A stretch of 20,758 nt of DNA from Nocardioidaceae bacterium (lineage in GTDB: Bacteria > Actinomycetota > Actinomycetes > Propionibacteriales > Nocardioidaceae). Positions 13,581-19,960 of this stretch are shown here, one piece after another. The notes beneath the pieces are model-generated. The model was not told the origin of the DNA. It saw only the letters and a program-made list of their open reading frames with translations, and did no database searches. Numbering within the stretch: the stretch's first letter is position 1; the number at the start of each line of letters is the position of its first letter. The stretch covers positions 1 through 20,758 of the forward strand of contig JAGQUE010000060.1 of the NCBI GenBank assembly GCA_020438665.1, written 5' to 3'. The translations under genes and the position numbers were made by a program.

Positions 13581-13674
13581 GCGAGGTGGGAGGTTCTGCC
13601 CTTCGAGATGGGAGTAGCTGTCGTCCGCGGCGACAGAATCTCCCACCTCGCGCGACAGAACCCCCCACGTCGCG
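13581..13674. repeat. Cluster of four related 18-23 bp repeats, two inverted and two direct
   Basis: Copies lie at 13581-13598 (inverted), 13602-13623 (inverted, more diverged), 13630-13652 and 13652-13674 (direct). The core is CAGAAYCTCCCACCTCGCG, where Y is T or C. The first copy can pair with the third over 18 positions with one G-T. The cluster starts 13 nt past the NERD-like stop on the minus strand, so it may terminate that transcript. It may also be a genome-wide intergenic repeat family. A 6-bp palindrome GGCCGG-T-CCGGCC precedes it at 13566-13578. Confidence 0.7.
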
Positions 13675-13686
13675 CGGAAGTCCTGG

Positions 13687-14307
13687 TCAGATGGCGGGGA
13701 AGAGCCGGTCCAGGGCGTCGTGGAGCTCGCGGCGGTGGTCGGCGTCGATCGGCCCCGTGGCGTGGAGCATCGTCGCAGTACCGGGGACGTCGCAGACCGG
13801 GTAGCCGTGGATGCTCGGCGTCCACACCCGCGGCAGCGTGGCTCCCGCGAAGCAGAGCAGGGCGCCGACGGGCACCTCATAGGCGGCCATCGCCTCGCGG
13901 ACCATGCGCACCTGGCGATCGAGCTTCTTGACGATGAGCGTGCGGTCGTGGCCGTTGACCAGCAGCCGCTCACGCTCGTCGTTGACTCCCGACGCCCAGA
14001 CGACGTCGACCCGCGAGCCCGCATAGTTGTGGGCCTCGACGACCCAGATCCCCCGCGAGGTCACGGCCAGGTGTGCGATCTCGTCCCCCAGGACGCCGAG
14101 CCCCCGCCGGCGGTCGTGAAGGAGCAGAGTCTCGCTGCCACCGGCCTCGGCCAGGATCGCGTTGAGAGAGCTGGAGTGCTGCTGACGGTCGGCATTGCGG
14201 CGCTCGGTGTCGCGGGCCATCCACGACTCCAGGTCGATCAGCTCACCGGTGCCGCGGACGGCGGGTGGGTGATAGGCCTCGTGCTGCAAAAGAGGTGTAG
14301 TAGTCAC
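13687..14307 (-). CDS. NERD-domain-like protein with altered catalytic residues
   Basis: A 206-residue soluble protein. The segment LLLHDRRRGLGVLGDEIAHLAVTSRGIWVVEAHNYAG (about 61-97), then LLVNGHDRTLIVKKLDRQVRMVREAM, follows the nuclease-related domain (NERD) pattern. NERD proteins normally read I-D-H-(I/L)-A-V and (D/E)-A-K. Here the Asp is Ala78 and the Lys is His93, so the PD-(D/E)XK-type centre looks disabled or changed. GTG 14307 is preferred because GGGGGG lies 6 nt upstream; the longer frame would run through an AT-rich promoter-like region. It is divergent from the XRE-TPR gene. Its molecular role is unknown. Confidence 0.75.
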   Translation of the reverse strand: MTTTPLLQHEAYHPPAVRGTGELIDLESWMARDTERRNADRQQHSSSLNAILAEAGGSETLLLHDRRRGLGVLGDEIAHLAVTSRGIWVVEAHNYAGSRVDVVWASGVNDERERLLVNGHDRTLIVKKLDRQVRMVREAMAAYEVPVGALLCFAGATLPRVWTPSIHGYPVCDVPGTATMLHATGPIDADHRRELHDALDRLFPAI

Positions 14308-14641
14308 GGTGGACCCCCCGAGTTCCCGAGATAGAAGGTGGCCTCTTTCTACCTGTGAAGACGGCCTACGCCAACGGAACCTACGCAGATGTAGGGTAAA
14401 GAAACTGCTGGTCCAAACCAGCCTTGCCACACGTGTGTCAACCTCTGAACAATCAACCAACGGTTCCGTAGCATAAGGAATGGGAGCAGCACGGCCGCGG
14501 CGGCCGGCCCGTTGCAAGAACCTGAGCCAACCTAGTGCGAGCGTGCTGTTGCCAAGCGCATTCGCCTGCTGGTAGTTACGAGGACATCACGGGAAAGTGC
14601 GCGTACGCTGACCCGGAATCGAACGGGAAGGGGGCACGCGA
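14308..14641. promoter_or_regulatory. Divergent intergenic region, NERD-like / XRE-TPR genes
   Basis: A gene-free, visibly AT-richer stretch. It holds a 6-bp inverted repeat GCTGGT-CCAA-ACCAGC (14407-14422) and a dyad at 14424-14441 listed separately. On the minus strand TTGGAC (complement of 14411-14416), 17 nt, and TACATC is a possible promoter for the NERD-like gene. On the plus strand TACGCT (14604-14609) could be a -10 box for the regulator, and GGGAAGGGGG (14625-14634) is its ribosome site. Confidence 0.45.
14424..14441. promoter_or_regulatory. 18-bp near-perfect dyad, candidate operator
   Basis: TTGCCACACGTGTGTCAA is an inverted repeat with one mismatched pair and a perfect 10-bp centre, CACACGTGTG. 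Read on the minus strand it is TGACAC-N5-TGGCAA. The same two hexamers recur with a 15-nt spacer at the promoter of the exported-peptide gene (16250-16276). It is a candidate binding site for the XRE-TPR regulator. Confidence 0.45.
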
Positions 14642-16006
14642 GTGAGCTCTCGGGATCGTGCAGAGGACGCCGCCCAGGCAGGCCTCGGACAGCGCATCCG
14701 CGACGCCCGCGTCGCACTGGGCATGACTCAGGGCGAGCTGGCCGGCAACGACTACTCCGTGGGTTACATCTCCCGGATCGAGTCCGGAGACCGACGGCCC
14801 AGCCGCGAGGCCCTGGTGGCTATCGCCGGACGCCTCACGGTGTCGGTCGACTTCCTCGAGACCGGCCAGGACGGCGATCTGCGCCGCGAGCGCACCCATG
14901 ACCTCGACGGAGCCGACATGTCCCTCGCCGCCGGCGAGGTCGACTCGGCCCTCTCGACAACCGCGGCGTTGCTCGACTCCGGCGTGCTCGCGCCGTTCCC
15001 CGACCTCGAACTGCGATCGCTCTATATCCACGCCCGCGCCCAAGAGGCTGCCGGCGACGTCCACCAGGCCATCATCGAGCTCGAGGACCTGCGCGACCGC
15101 TCGGAGGACACCCCGCTCGCGGTGCAGGTGGCGCTCGCGTTGTCGCGGTGCTACCGCGAGACCGAGGACTTCGAGCAGGCGATCAGCGCCGGTGAGCGCC
15201 AGCTCACCTCCCTGGAGACCAAGGGGCTGACCGGCACGGCCGACTATGTGCGGCTGGCCATGACGGTCGCCGGCGCGCACTACGAGGCCGGTCAGCTCGG
15301 CCTCGCCACCAGGCTGGCCCGCCGTGGCATCGCCGCGGCCGAGGCGATCAGCTCGCCGGAGGCCCAAGCAGCTGCCTATTGGAACGCCAGCATCTTCGAG
15401 CGTGACAACGGCCATCTCGAACGCGCGATCGACCTTGCTTCGCGCGCGCTCGGAGTCCTCGAGAACGGCGACAGCACCCGCAACCTGGCACGCTTGCGGA
15501 CCCAGCTCGCCCTGTTCCACCTGCGCGACCCCCACGCCGACCTGGTCGACACCCGTCGACTTCTCGAGCTGGCCGCCCAGGAGATGAAGTGGTCGTCGGC
15601 GAGCCCTGTCGACCAGGCGCGCAACGAGATGGCGTTCGCCCGACTGCTGATCCGCGAAGGTCGGGGGCGGCAGGCCCTCGAGCGCCTCGCATCCGTGCCG
15701 CCGGGCGTGTGCCACCAGGAGCCGTCACTGTCGGCGGAGCTGCGCGTGATCGAGGTGATCGCCCTGGTGGCCGACGAAGCCCCCGTCGAAGAGGCCTATC
15801 TGGGCGCGACCAACCTCCTCGACCTGCTCGGTTCCGACCGAGGCATCGGCCAGCTGTGGTTCGAGCTGGGTGAGGCCATGGCGGCCTACGGCGACAAGCC
15901 CCGGGCGGCTCAGGCCTACCGGCAGGCGTCGGTCTGCCTGGGTGCGTCGCGGGTGCTCATGCCGATCTACGACCGGACCGCCTACTCCCTGTCGACCCTG
16001 GCCTAG
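14642..16006 (+). CDS. XRE-family regulator with TPR repeats (RRNPP-like architecture)
   Basis: A 454-residue DNA-binding protein. The N-terminal XRE helix-turn-helix (about 14-76) reads GLGQRIRDARVALGMTQGEL, then YISRIESGDRRPSREALVAIAGRL. The remaining 370 residues are helical pairs of TPR type, for example LYIHARAQEAAGDVHQAIIEL, ALSRCYRETEDFEQAIS and AYWNASIFERDNGHLERAIDLA. An HTH followed by TPRs is the architecture of peptide-sensing RRNPP regulators and of some other actinobacterial regulators. GTG 14642 has GGGAAGGGGG 7 nt upstream. It is divergent from the NERD-like gene and tail-to-tail, 62 nt away, with a gene for a small exported peptide. Peptide sensing is inferred from this context. 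Confidence 0.85.
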   Translation: MSSRDRAEDAAQAGLGQRIRDARVALGMTQGELAGNDYSVGYISRIESGDRRPSREALVAIAGRLTVSVDFLETGQDGDLRRERTHDLDGADMSLAAGEVDSALSTTAALLDSGVLAPFPDLELRSLYIHARAQEAAGDVHQAIIELEDLRDRSEDTPLAVQVALALSRCYRETEDFEQAISAGERQLTSLETKGLTGTADYVRLAMTVAGAHYEAGQLGLATRLARRGIAAAEAISSPEAQAAAYWNASIFERDNGHLERAIDLASRALGVLENGDSTRNLARLRTQLALFHLRDPHADLVDTRRLLELAAQEMKWSSASPVDQARNEMAFARLLIREGRGRQALERLASVPPGVCHQEPSLSAELRVIEVIALVADEAPVEEAYLGATNLLDLLGSDRGIGQLWFELGEAMAAYGDKPRAAQAYRQASVCLGASRVLMPIYDRTAYSLSTLA

Positions 16007-16012
16007 CCCGAG

Positions 16013-16057
16013 GGGGTTTCACCCCAGCTGGTCGCCCACGGCGGCGGTCCGGCCGCC
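16013..16057. terminator. Two hairpins between the regulator and peptide genes
   Basis: GGGGT-TTC-ACCCC (16013-16025) lies 7 nt past the regulator stop. GGCGGC (16040-16045) pairs with GCCGCC (16052-16057) across 6 nt, 12 nt from the peptide stop on the other strand. Together they would insulate the convergent genes. Confidence 0.5.
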
Positions 16058-16068
16058 CATCACTGTCG

Positions 16069-16203
16069 TCAGCAGCAGAGGCTGTCGCCACCTCCACGGC
16101 TCAGCGTCGAGACGCCCTTGGCCTCAGCAGACGAGGGCACGGACACCGAGGCGAGGGTGAGGGCGACGGCGGCGGTGACGATAGCGGCGATGATCCGAGA
16201 CAT
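16069..16203 (-). CDS. Small exported peptide precursor, 44 residues, Cys-Cys C-terminus
   Basis: A small gene with every sign of being real. ATG 16203 is preceded by AAGGAG at 5 nt, and TTGACC-N16-TATGCC lies further upstream on the same strand. The product has a complete Sec signal peptide: the basic start MSR, a hydrophobic core of about 19 residues, then PSSAEA with cleavage expected after Ala28. The mature peptide would be 16 residues, KGVSTLSRGGGDSLCC. The two terminal Cys could form a disulfide, bind metal or be modified. The precursor size and export signal resemble secreted pheromone precursors. The adjacent XRE-TPR regulator makes signalling the leading hypothesis; a small antimicrobial or matrix peptide is an alternative. 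No homolog is recognised. Confidence 0.75.
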   Translation of the reverse strand: MSRIIAAIVTAAVALTLASVSVPSSAEAKGVSTLSRGGGDSLCC

Positions 16204-16261
16204 GATGGCTCCTTGGGGGGTGAGAGAGTGTTTCCCTGTCGCGTCGATGTGACACCACACG

Positions 16262-16289
16262 GGCATAAATTGGCAACTCTCTTGGTCAA
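16262..16289 (-). promoter_or_regulatory. Candidate promoter of the exported-peptide gene
   Basis: On the minus strand TTGACC (complement of 16284-16289), 16 nt, and TATGCC (complement of 16262-16267) give a leader of roughly 50 nt. TGACAC (16250-16255) and TGGCAA (16271-16276) flank the -10 box and may be operator half-sites. Confidence 0.5.
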
Positions 16290-16337
16290 CCCGCGGTACG
16301 TTGCTTTGCTGGTGCAATCGCTCTGGAGGAGCCACGT

Positions 16338-16577
16338 GTGGCGGCGTTGCACAGTCATGCAGTTGATGGCCCGATTCTCAGGCCGGGTCGATGGGGGTCG
16401 AGTCCGCCGTTCGGACGCGCTTGCGTCATCGTGATTCCGCTGGGAGCCGGCCGCGTCGCTGCAGAAAACTGCAATTCACGAGGTTTCGCGGGTCAACCAC
16501 TTGTCGTCCGACGGGGTGAATTCTCGGTCACTGGTCCAGACCGGTCGGACAAGTCTCGCGCCGGTTGCCCGACCTGA
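16338..16577 (+). CDS. Doubtful ORF, 79 codons, divergent from the peptide gene
   Basis: A GTG at 16338 follows a strong GGAGGA (16325-16330) at 7 nt, and an open frame runs 79 codons. Against it, third codon positions are not G/C-rich, as they are in nearly all genes here, and the product resembles no family. A shorter frame from GTG 16336 (32 codons) could use the same ribosome site. It is recorded because the ribosome site is striking. Confidence 0.2.
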   Translation: MAALHSHAVDGPILRPGRWGSSPPFGRACVIVIPLGAGRVAAENCNSRGFAGQPLVVRRGEFSVTGPDRSDKSRAGCPT

Positions 16578-16682
16578 CGAGGTCCCGGACGCTGGCGCGG
16601 CCACCGACGGCCCGCCGACGAGCACCGGACCCGGGGCTGTCCGGCTCTCGGACCCGCTATGGCTCAGGTCATCGACGCTCGG

Positions 16683-16826
16683 TCACGAGCGGTCGCTGGT
16701 CAGCTCTCCGAGCAGTTGGCGACATAGGCCGCCACCACCGATCTGTGGGCGGATGACCTGCTTCTCGATGTGCGAGATGAGCCGATCGGCCTGGTCCTGG
16801 GTCGCGGGCTGCGCGTTGTCGTCCAT
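16683..16826 (-). CDS. Small protein, 47 residues, unknown
   Basis: A short gene coding a 47-residue soluble protein beginning MDDNAQPATQDQADRLISHI and continuing EKQVIRPQIGGGGLCRQLLG. GGAGG (complement of 16833-16837) lies 6 nt before ATG 16826, and third codon positions are strongly G/C in the first two thirds, so it is judged real. The N-terminal half should be helical; a glycine run, one Cys and a short helix follow. No signal peptide or membrane segment is seen and no family is recognised. It lies downstream of the large secreted-protein gene on the same strand, but two hairpins between them argue for separate transcription. Confidence 0.6.
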   Translation of the reverse strand: MDDNAQPATQDQADRLISHIEKQVIRPQIGGGGLCRQLLGELTSDRS

Positions 16827-16899
16827 GCGTGTCCTCCCGTGCGTCATCGCCGGATCCACGCGGCGCCCCAGACGCGGGAACGCCGTCCCCCGGACGCGC

Positions 16900-16934
16900 C
16901 GAGGCCCCAGAGTCGGGGGCGCTCCGGGGCCTCG
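16900..16934. terminator. 9-bp inverted repeat, second hairpin after the secreted-protein gene
   Basis: CGAGGCCCC (16900-16908) and GGGGCCTCG (16926-16934) are perfect complements around 17 nt. It follows the 16950-16977 hairpin in the minus-strand direction and may act with it. Confidence 0.5.
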
Positions 16935-16949
16935 GGGGCGGGGGTCGAT

Positions 16950-16977
16950 GGGGTGGCGGCGGGGGGACCGCCACCCC
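16950..16977 (-). terminator. 10-bp perfect hairpin terminator
   Basis: GGGGTGGCGG (16950-16959) and CCGCCACCCC (16968-16977) form a perfect 10-bp GC-rich stem with an 8-nt loop, 7 nt past the stop of the large secreted-protein gene. There is no T-tract. Confidence 0.7.
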
Positions 16978-16984
16978 GGGGGGG

Positions 16985-18505
16985 TCAGTTGACGATCACG
17001 TCCTCGGGCGGGGCGACGGAGACGGTGACCTCGGGGCTGGTCGCATCGCCGGCGACGAGCAGCAGGTAGTCGCCGGTCACGGCCTCGTCGACCTGGAGGC
17101 CGCGACCCATCTCGCTGCCGTCGGGGGCGAACATCGTGTAGCCGCGGTCGAGTCCGAGGACCAGCGCGTCGACGAAGAAGCAGTCACCCGCAGTCGCGGG
17201 GATGGTCACGACAGCGACCTTGTCGACATCGGCGAGGGTCAGCGAGACGTTGTCGCCGATGGCCGCTGAGGTCTCCTCGGTGGACAGGATCTTGGCCTTG
17301 GTCACCGAGGTGTCGAACAGCCGGAAGGTGTAGCTGCCGTCGTCGGGCAGCCGGTAGACGTCCGGCGCGTCCGGGGTCTCCAGCCAGGGCTGCACCATGC
17401 CGTCAGGACCGATGAGCTCGCCGGCCCTGGCATCGAGCGCCGGCAGGGTCACGGTGCTGTCGGCGGTGCCGGTGAACGTGACGTCGACGGGCTGGAACGG
17501 CAGGTCGGCACTGACGTCGACCGCGCTGTCCACGTGGCCGGTGTAGTGCTTGGGGGTCGATGCCCACAGCTTGAGCGGCACGCTGGAGTAGGCCGGCAGG
17601 TTGAGCGTGTAGGTGCCGTCGGACCTGGCGTTGAAGTGGATCGCGTTGTCGACCGGGGGTTCCTCGTCGCCCGGTTCGGGCAGCGGGATGCCCTGGTCGT
17701 CGACGACGGTGATGTTGGACAGCTCGTTGCCCTCATAGCCGACGCTGACGAAGTCGCCGCCGGTCGCCTGAACCAGCACGGTGACGACCGAGGTCGGCGG
17801 AGCGATCACCAGACCGTCGGGGTCGTTGACGTCGAGGACGTAGGGCAGCGGGTCGGGCGTGACCGCCATGCCGACGGCCTCCTCCCGGACACCAGACGCC
17901 GCGAGCACGGCGCGGACCTGGTCGCCAGGTGCCGGCGGGAGGGCCAGCACCTGCTGGAAGTGGCCCTTGTCCAGGGTGACGTAGCCGGCACCGACCCACC
18001 CGAACCCGCTGTTGGTCTGGAGCAGCGCCTTGCCGGCGCCGGCGTAGTCGGTGGTGCCGTTGACCCGCAGCTCCCGGCCGCCCGCCGGGGTGGCCAGCCA
18101 CTTGAGGCCGACCAGCATCTGCGGCTGCCAGGTCACGACGACCTTCAGGGTCCCCGAGACAGCTTCCGGGCGCCCGGACTGCGCGGGCAGCACGACGCGG
18201 TAGCGCAGTGTGCCGCGGTCGGGTCGCACCTTGAAGGCGTAGTCGGCCCGAGCATCGATCGTGGTGGCCTTCACCCGAACCCAGGCGCTGCCGTCGCGCT
18301 GCTGGAGCACGACGCGACTGCTGGCGGCGGCTCCCCGAGCCCGACCCTTGATGGTGATGGCATGACCCTCACGCACGGTGTCCGCGGACACGCTCGCTGT
18401 GATGGTCGTGGCGGCCTTGGCCGCACTTGCTGCTGCAGGCAGAGCCACCGACATTCCCATAGCCGGTAGTGCCACAGCGATGACGAACAACAACTGACGT
18501 CGCAC
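16985..18505 (-). CDS. Large secreted protein with Ig-like beta domains
   Basis: An exported protein of 506 residues. The signal peptide MRRQLLFVIAVALPAMGMSV plus ALPAAASA has likely cleavage after Ala28. The mature part is beta-rich. A first Ig-like domain (about 34-125: TITASVSADTVREGHAITIKG, VVLQQRDGSAWVRVK) resembles domains of many actinobacterial secreted proteins. Later repeats of D-G-(S/T)-Y-T (SDGTYTLNLP, DDGSYTFRLF) and GDYLLLVAG suggest further beta-sandwich units. No sortase signal, membrane anchor or catalytic motif is seen. GTG 18505 is preferred to the longer frame because AGGAGG lies 5 nt upstream and it begins the signal peptide exactly. Tyr codons are almost all TAC, unlike most neighbours. 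The function is unknown. Confidence 0.85.
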   Translation of the reverse strand: MRRQLLFVIAVALPAMGMSVALPAAASAAKAATTITASVSADTVREGHAITIKGRARGAAASSRVVLQQRDGSAWVRVKATTIDARADYAFKVRPDRGTLRYRVVLPAQSGRPEAVSGTLKVVVTWQPQMLVGLKWLATPAGGRELRVNGTTDYAGAGKALLQTNSGFGWVGAGYVTLDKGHFQQVLALPPAPGDQVRAVLAASGVREEAVGMAVTPDPLPYVLDVNDPDGLVIAPPTSVVTVLVQATGGDFVSVGYEGNELSNITVVDDQGIPLPEPGDEEPPVDNAIHFNARSDGTYTLNLPAYSSVPLKLWASTPKHYTGHVDSAVDVSADLPFQPVDVTFTGTADSTVTLPALDARAGELIGPDGMVQPWLETPDAPDVYRLPDDGSYTFRLFDTSVTKAKILSTEETSAAIGDNVSLTLADVDKVAVVTIPATAGDCFFVDALVLGLDRGYTMFAPDGSEMGRGLQVDEAVTGDYLLLVAGDATSPEVTVSVAPPEDVIVN

Positions 18506-18841
18506 GTCGTCCTCCTCGCCCCGAGATGAGCTGTGAAGCTCGCGCACCAATGACGTTGCCACTCTTGACTGTGGCCTTAGGCGTATTCAGGGGAGATGGT
18601 CCGCACGGGCTAGACCGGGCCATAGACAACTAGTCCGTGACGACACCGATCGTCTGGCGACGGATTCCGTTGTCAGCCAGGGCACCAGTCGAGAAACAGG
18701 GCGAACCGACCCCGCTCGCCCGCGGATTCGGTGGATACGAGGCCCCCAACTTTGTCACGGCCGGTTGCCGGAAATTCCCAAATCTGGGCAAGCGATCACC
18801 TCGCGCCGTCGCGCGGCGTCACCCAACCGAGCCATGCCGGA
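18506..18841. other. Intergenic stretch upstream of the secreted-protein gene
   Basis: Contains the leader and presumably the promoter of the minus-strand secreted-protein gene, but no convincing -35/-10 pair. CCCA-AATC-TGGG (18778-18789) is a small dyad. A plus-strand frame from 18637 has no ribosome site and runs into the antisense of the next gene, so it is not called. Confidence 0.35.
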
Positions 18842-19834
18842 TCACCAGGCGTAGGCCTCCGGAGCGGGCTTGGCGCCGTTGGGCGCCGGTGCCGGGAACA
18901 GCTCGTCGAGCCTGGTCAGCGTCGCCTCGTCCAGCTCGATCTCCAACGCCCTCAGCGTGCCGTCGAGCTGGTCCTGCGTGCGCGGCCCGATGATGGGCGC
19001 GGTCACCGCGGGCCGCGACAGCAGCCACGCGAGCCCGACGTGGGCCGGGTCCTCCCCGAGGTCGGCGCACAGCCGCTCCCAGGCCTCGATGGTGGCGCGG
19101 TGCTGGTCGAGACCCTCGGCCGAACGCCCCGTGCCGGACCGGGACCCGCCGCCCTCGCGCTCCTTGCGGATCGCCCCCGACAGCAGCCCGCCGTGCAACG
19201 GGGACCACGGGATGACCCCGAGCCCATAGTGCTGCGCCGCCGGCAGCACCTCGAGCTCGACCCAGCGCGTCATCAGGTTATAGATCGACTGCTCGCTCAC
19301 CAGGCCGAGGAAATGGCGGGCCTTGGCGGCCTCCATCGCCTGGGCGAGATGCCAGCCGGCGAAGTTGGACGATCCGACATAGAGGATCTTGCCTTGGGCC
19401 CGCAGCGTCTCCATGGCCTCCCAGATCTCCTCCCACGGCGTCGACCGGTCGACGTGGTGCATCTGGTAGAGGTCGATGTAGTCGGTCTGGAGTCGCTTGA
19501 GGGAGGCGTCGCAGGCCCGCCGGATGTTGAGCGCCGACAAGAACGTGTCGTTGGGCCAGTCGCTCATCGAGCCATAGAGCTTGGTCGCGATCACGGTCCG
19601 CTCGCGCCGGCCACCGCCCTGGGCGAACCAGCGCCCGATGATCTGCTCGGTGACCCCCTCCCCCTTCTGCCAGCCATAGACGTTGGCGGTGTCGAAGAAG
19701 TTGATGCCGTGCTCGTGGGCGCGGTCCATGATCGCGTGGCTGTCCTCCTCGGAGGTCTCCGGCCCGAAGTTCATCGTGCCCAGGCACAGCCGGCTCACCG
19801 ACAGTCCGGTGCGGCCGAGGTGGGTGTAGTCCAT
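18842..19834 (-). CDS. Aldo/keto reductase
   Basis: An NADPH-dependent (alpha/beta)8-barrel oxidoreductase of 330 residues, closest by eye to the AKR group that includes YghZ/Kv-beta-like and plant-type reductases. The catalytic tetrad is complete: Asp48 and Tyr53 in FFDTANVYG, Lys85 in VIATK, and His126 in YQMHHVD. Other signatures are YVGSSNFAGWHL, SEQSIYNLM, GVIPWSPLHGGLLSG and the C-terminal cofactor segment PIIGPRTQDQLDG. The substrate is unknown. ATG 19834 has GGAGGAG 6 nt upstream. It appears monocistronic, with the radical SAM gene upstream on the same strand after a gap of 126 nt. Confidence 0.93.
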   Translation of the reverse strand: MDYTHLGRTGLSVSRLCLGTMNFGPETSEEDSHAIMDRAHEHGINFFDTANVYGWQKGEGVTEQIIGRWFAQGGGRRERTVIATKLYGSMSDWPNDTFLSALNIRRACDASLKRLQTDYIDLYQMHHVDRSTPWEEIWEAMETLRAQGKILYVGSSNFAGWHLAQAMEAAKARHFLGLVSEQSIYNLMTRWVELEVLPAAQHYGLGVIPWSPLHGGLLSGAIRKEREGGGSRSGTGRSAEGLDQHRATIEAWERLCADLGEDPAHVGLAWLLSRPAVTAPIIGPRTQDQLDGTLRALEIELDEATLTRLDELFPAPAPNGAKPAPEAYAW

Positions 19835-19960
19835 GGTGTTCTCCTCCGAGTCTCACGCGCTCACTCGCGACAGTACGCCGCCACGCATGACCCACCAGCC
19901 GGCGAACGGCCCCGAACGCCGCCTGCCGCGATCGGCGTACGGCGACCAGCAGGTCGAGGC

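Larger units (their letters stand above)
16204..16682. other. Low-GC intergenic stretch beside the peptide gene
   Basis: Apart from the peptide promoter and a doubtful plus-strand reading frame (16338-16577), no gene is seen. The composition is clearly less GC-rich than the coding DNA. It holds CTGCA-GAAAA-CTGCA (about 16460-16475) and an imperfect dyad around GACCGGTC (16539-16546). It could be regulatory or imported DNA. Confidence 0.4.

Noticed and set aside
13581..13674. CRISPR array
   Set aside because: The four repeats are in mixed orientation, have no regular spacers and no cas genes are near.
12105..13931. 608-codon plus-strand open frame across the CGNR, ADP-ribosylglycohydrolase and NERD region
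   Set aside because: Arg/Gly/Pro-rich composition typical of a shadow frame; the real genes on this stretch are well supported in other frames.
13687..14517. Longer start for the NERD-like gene
   Set aside because: The additional 70 codons cross the AT-richer promoter region with its dyad and have atypical codon use; GTG 14307 has a ribosome site.
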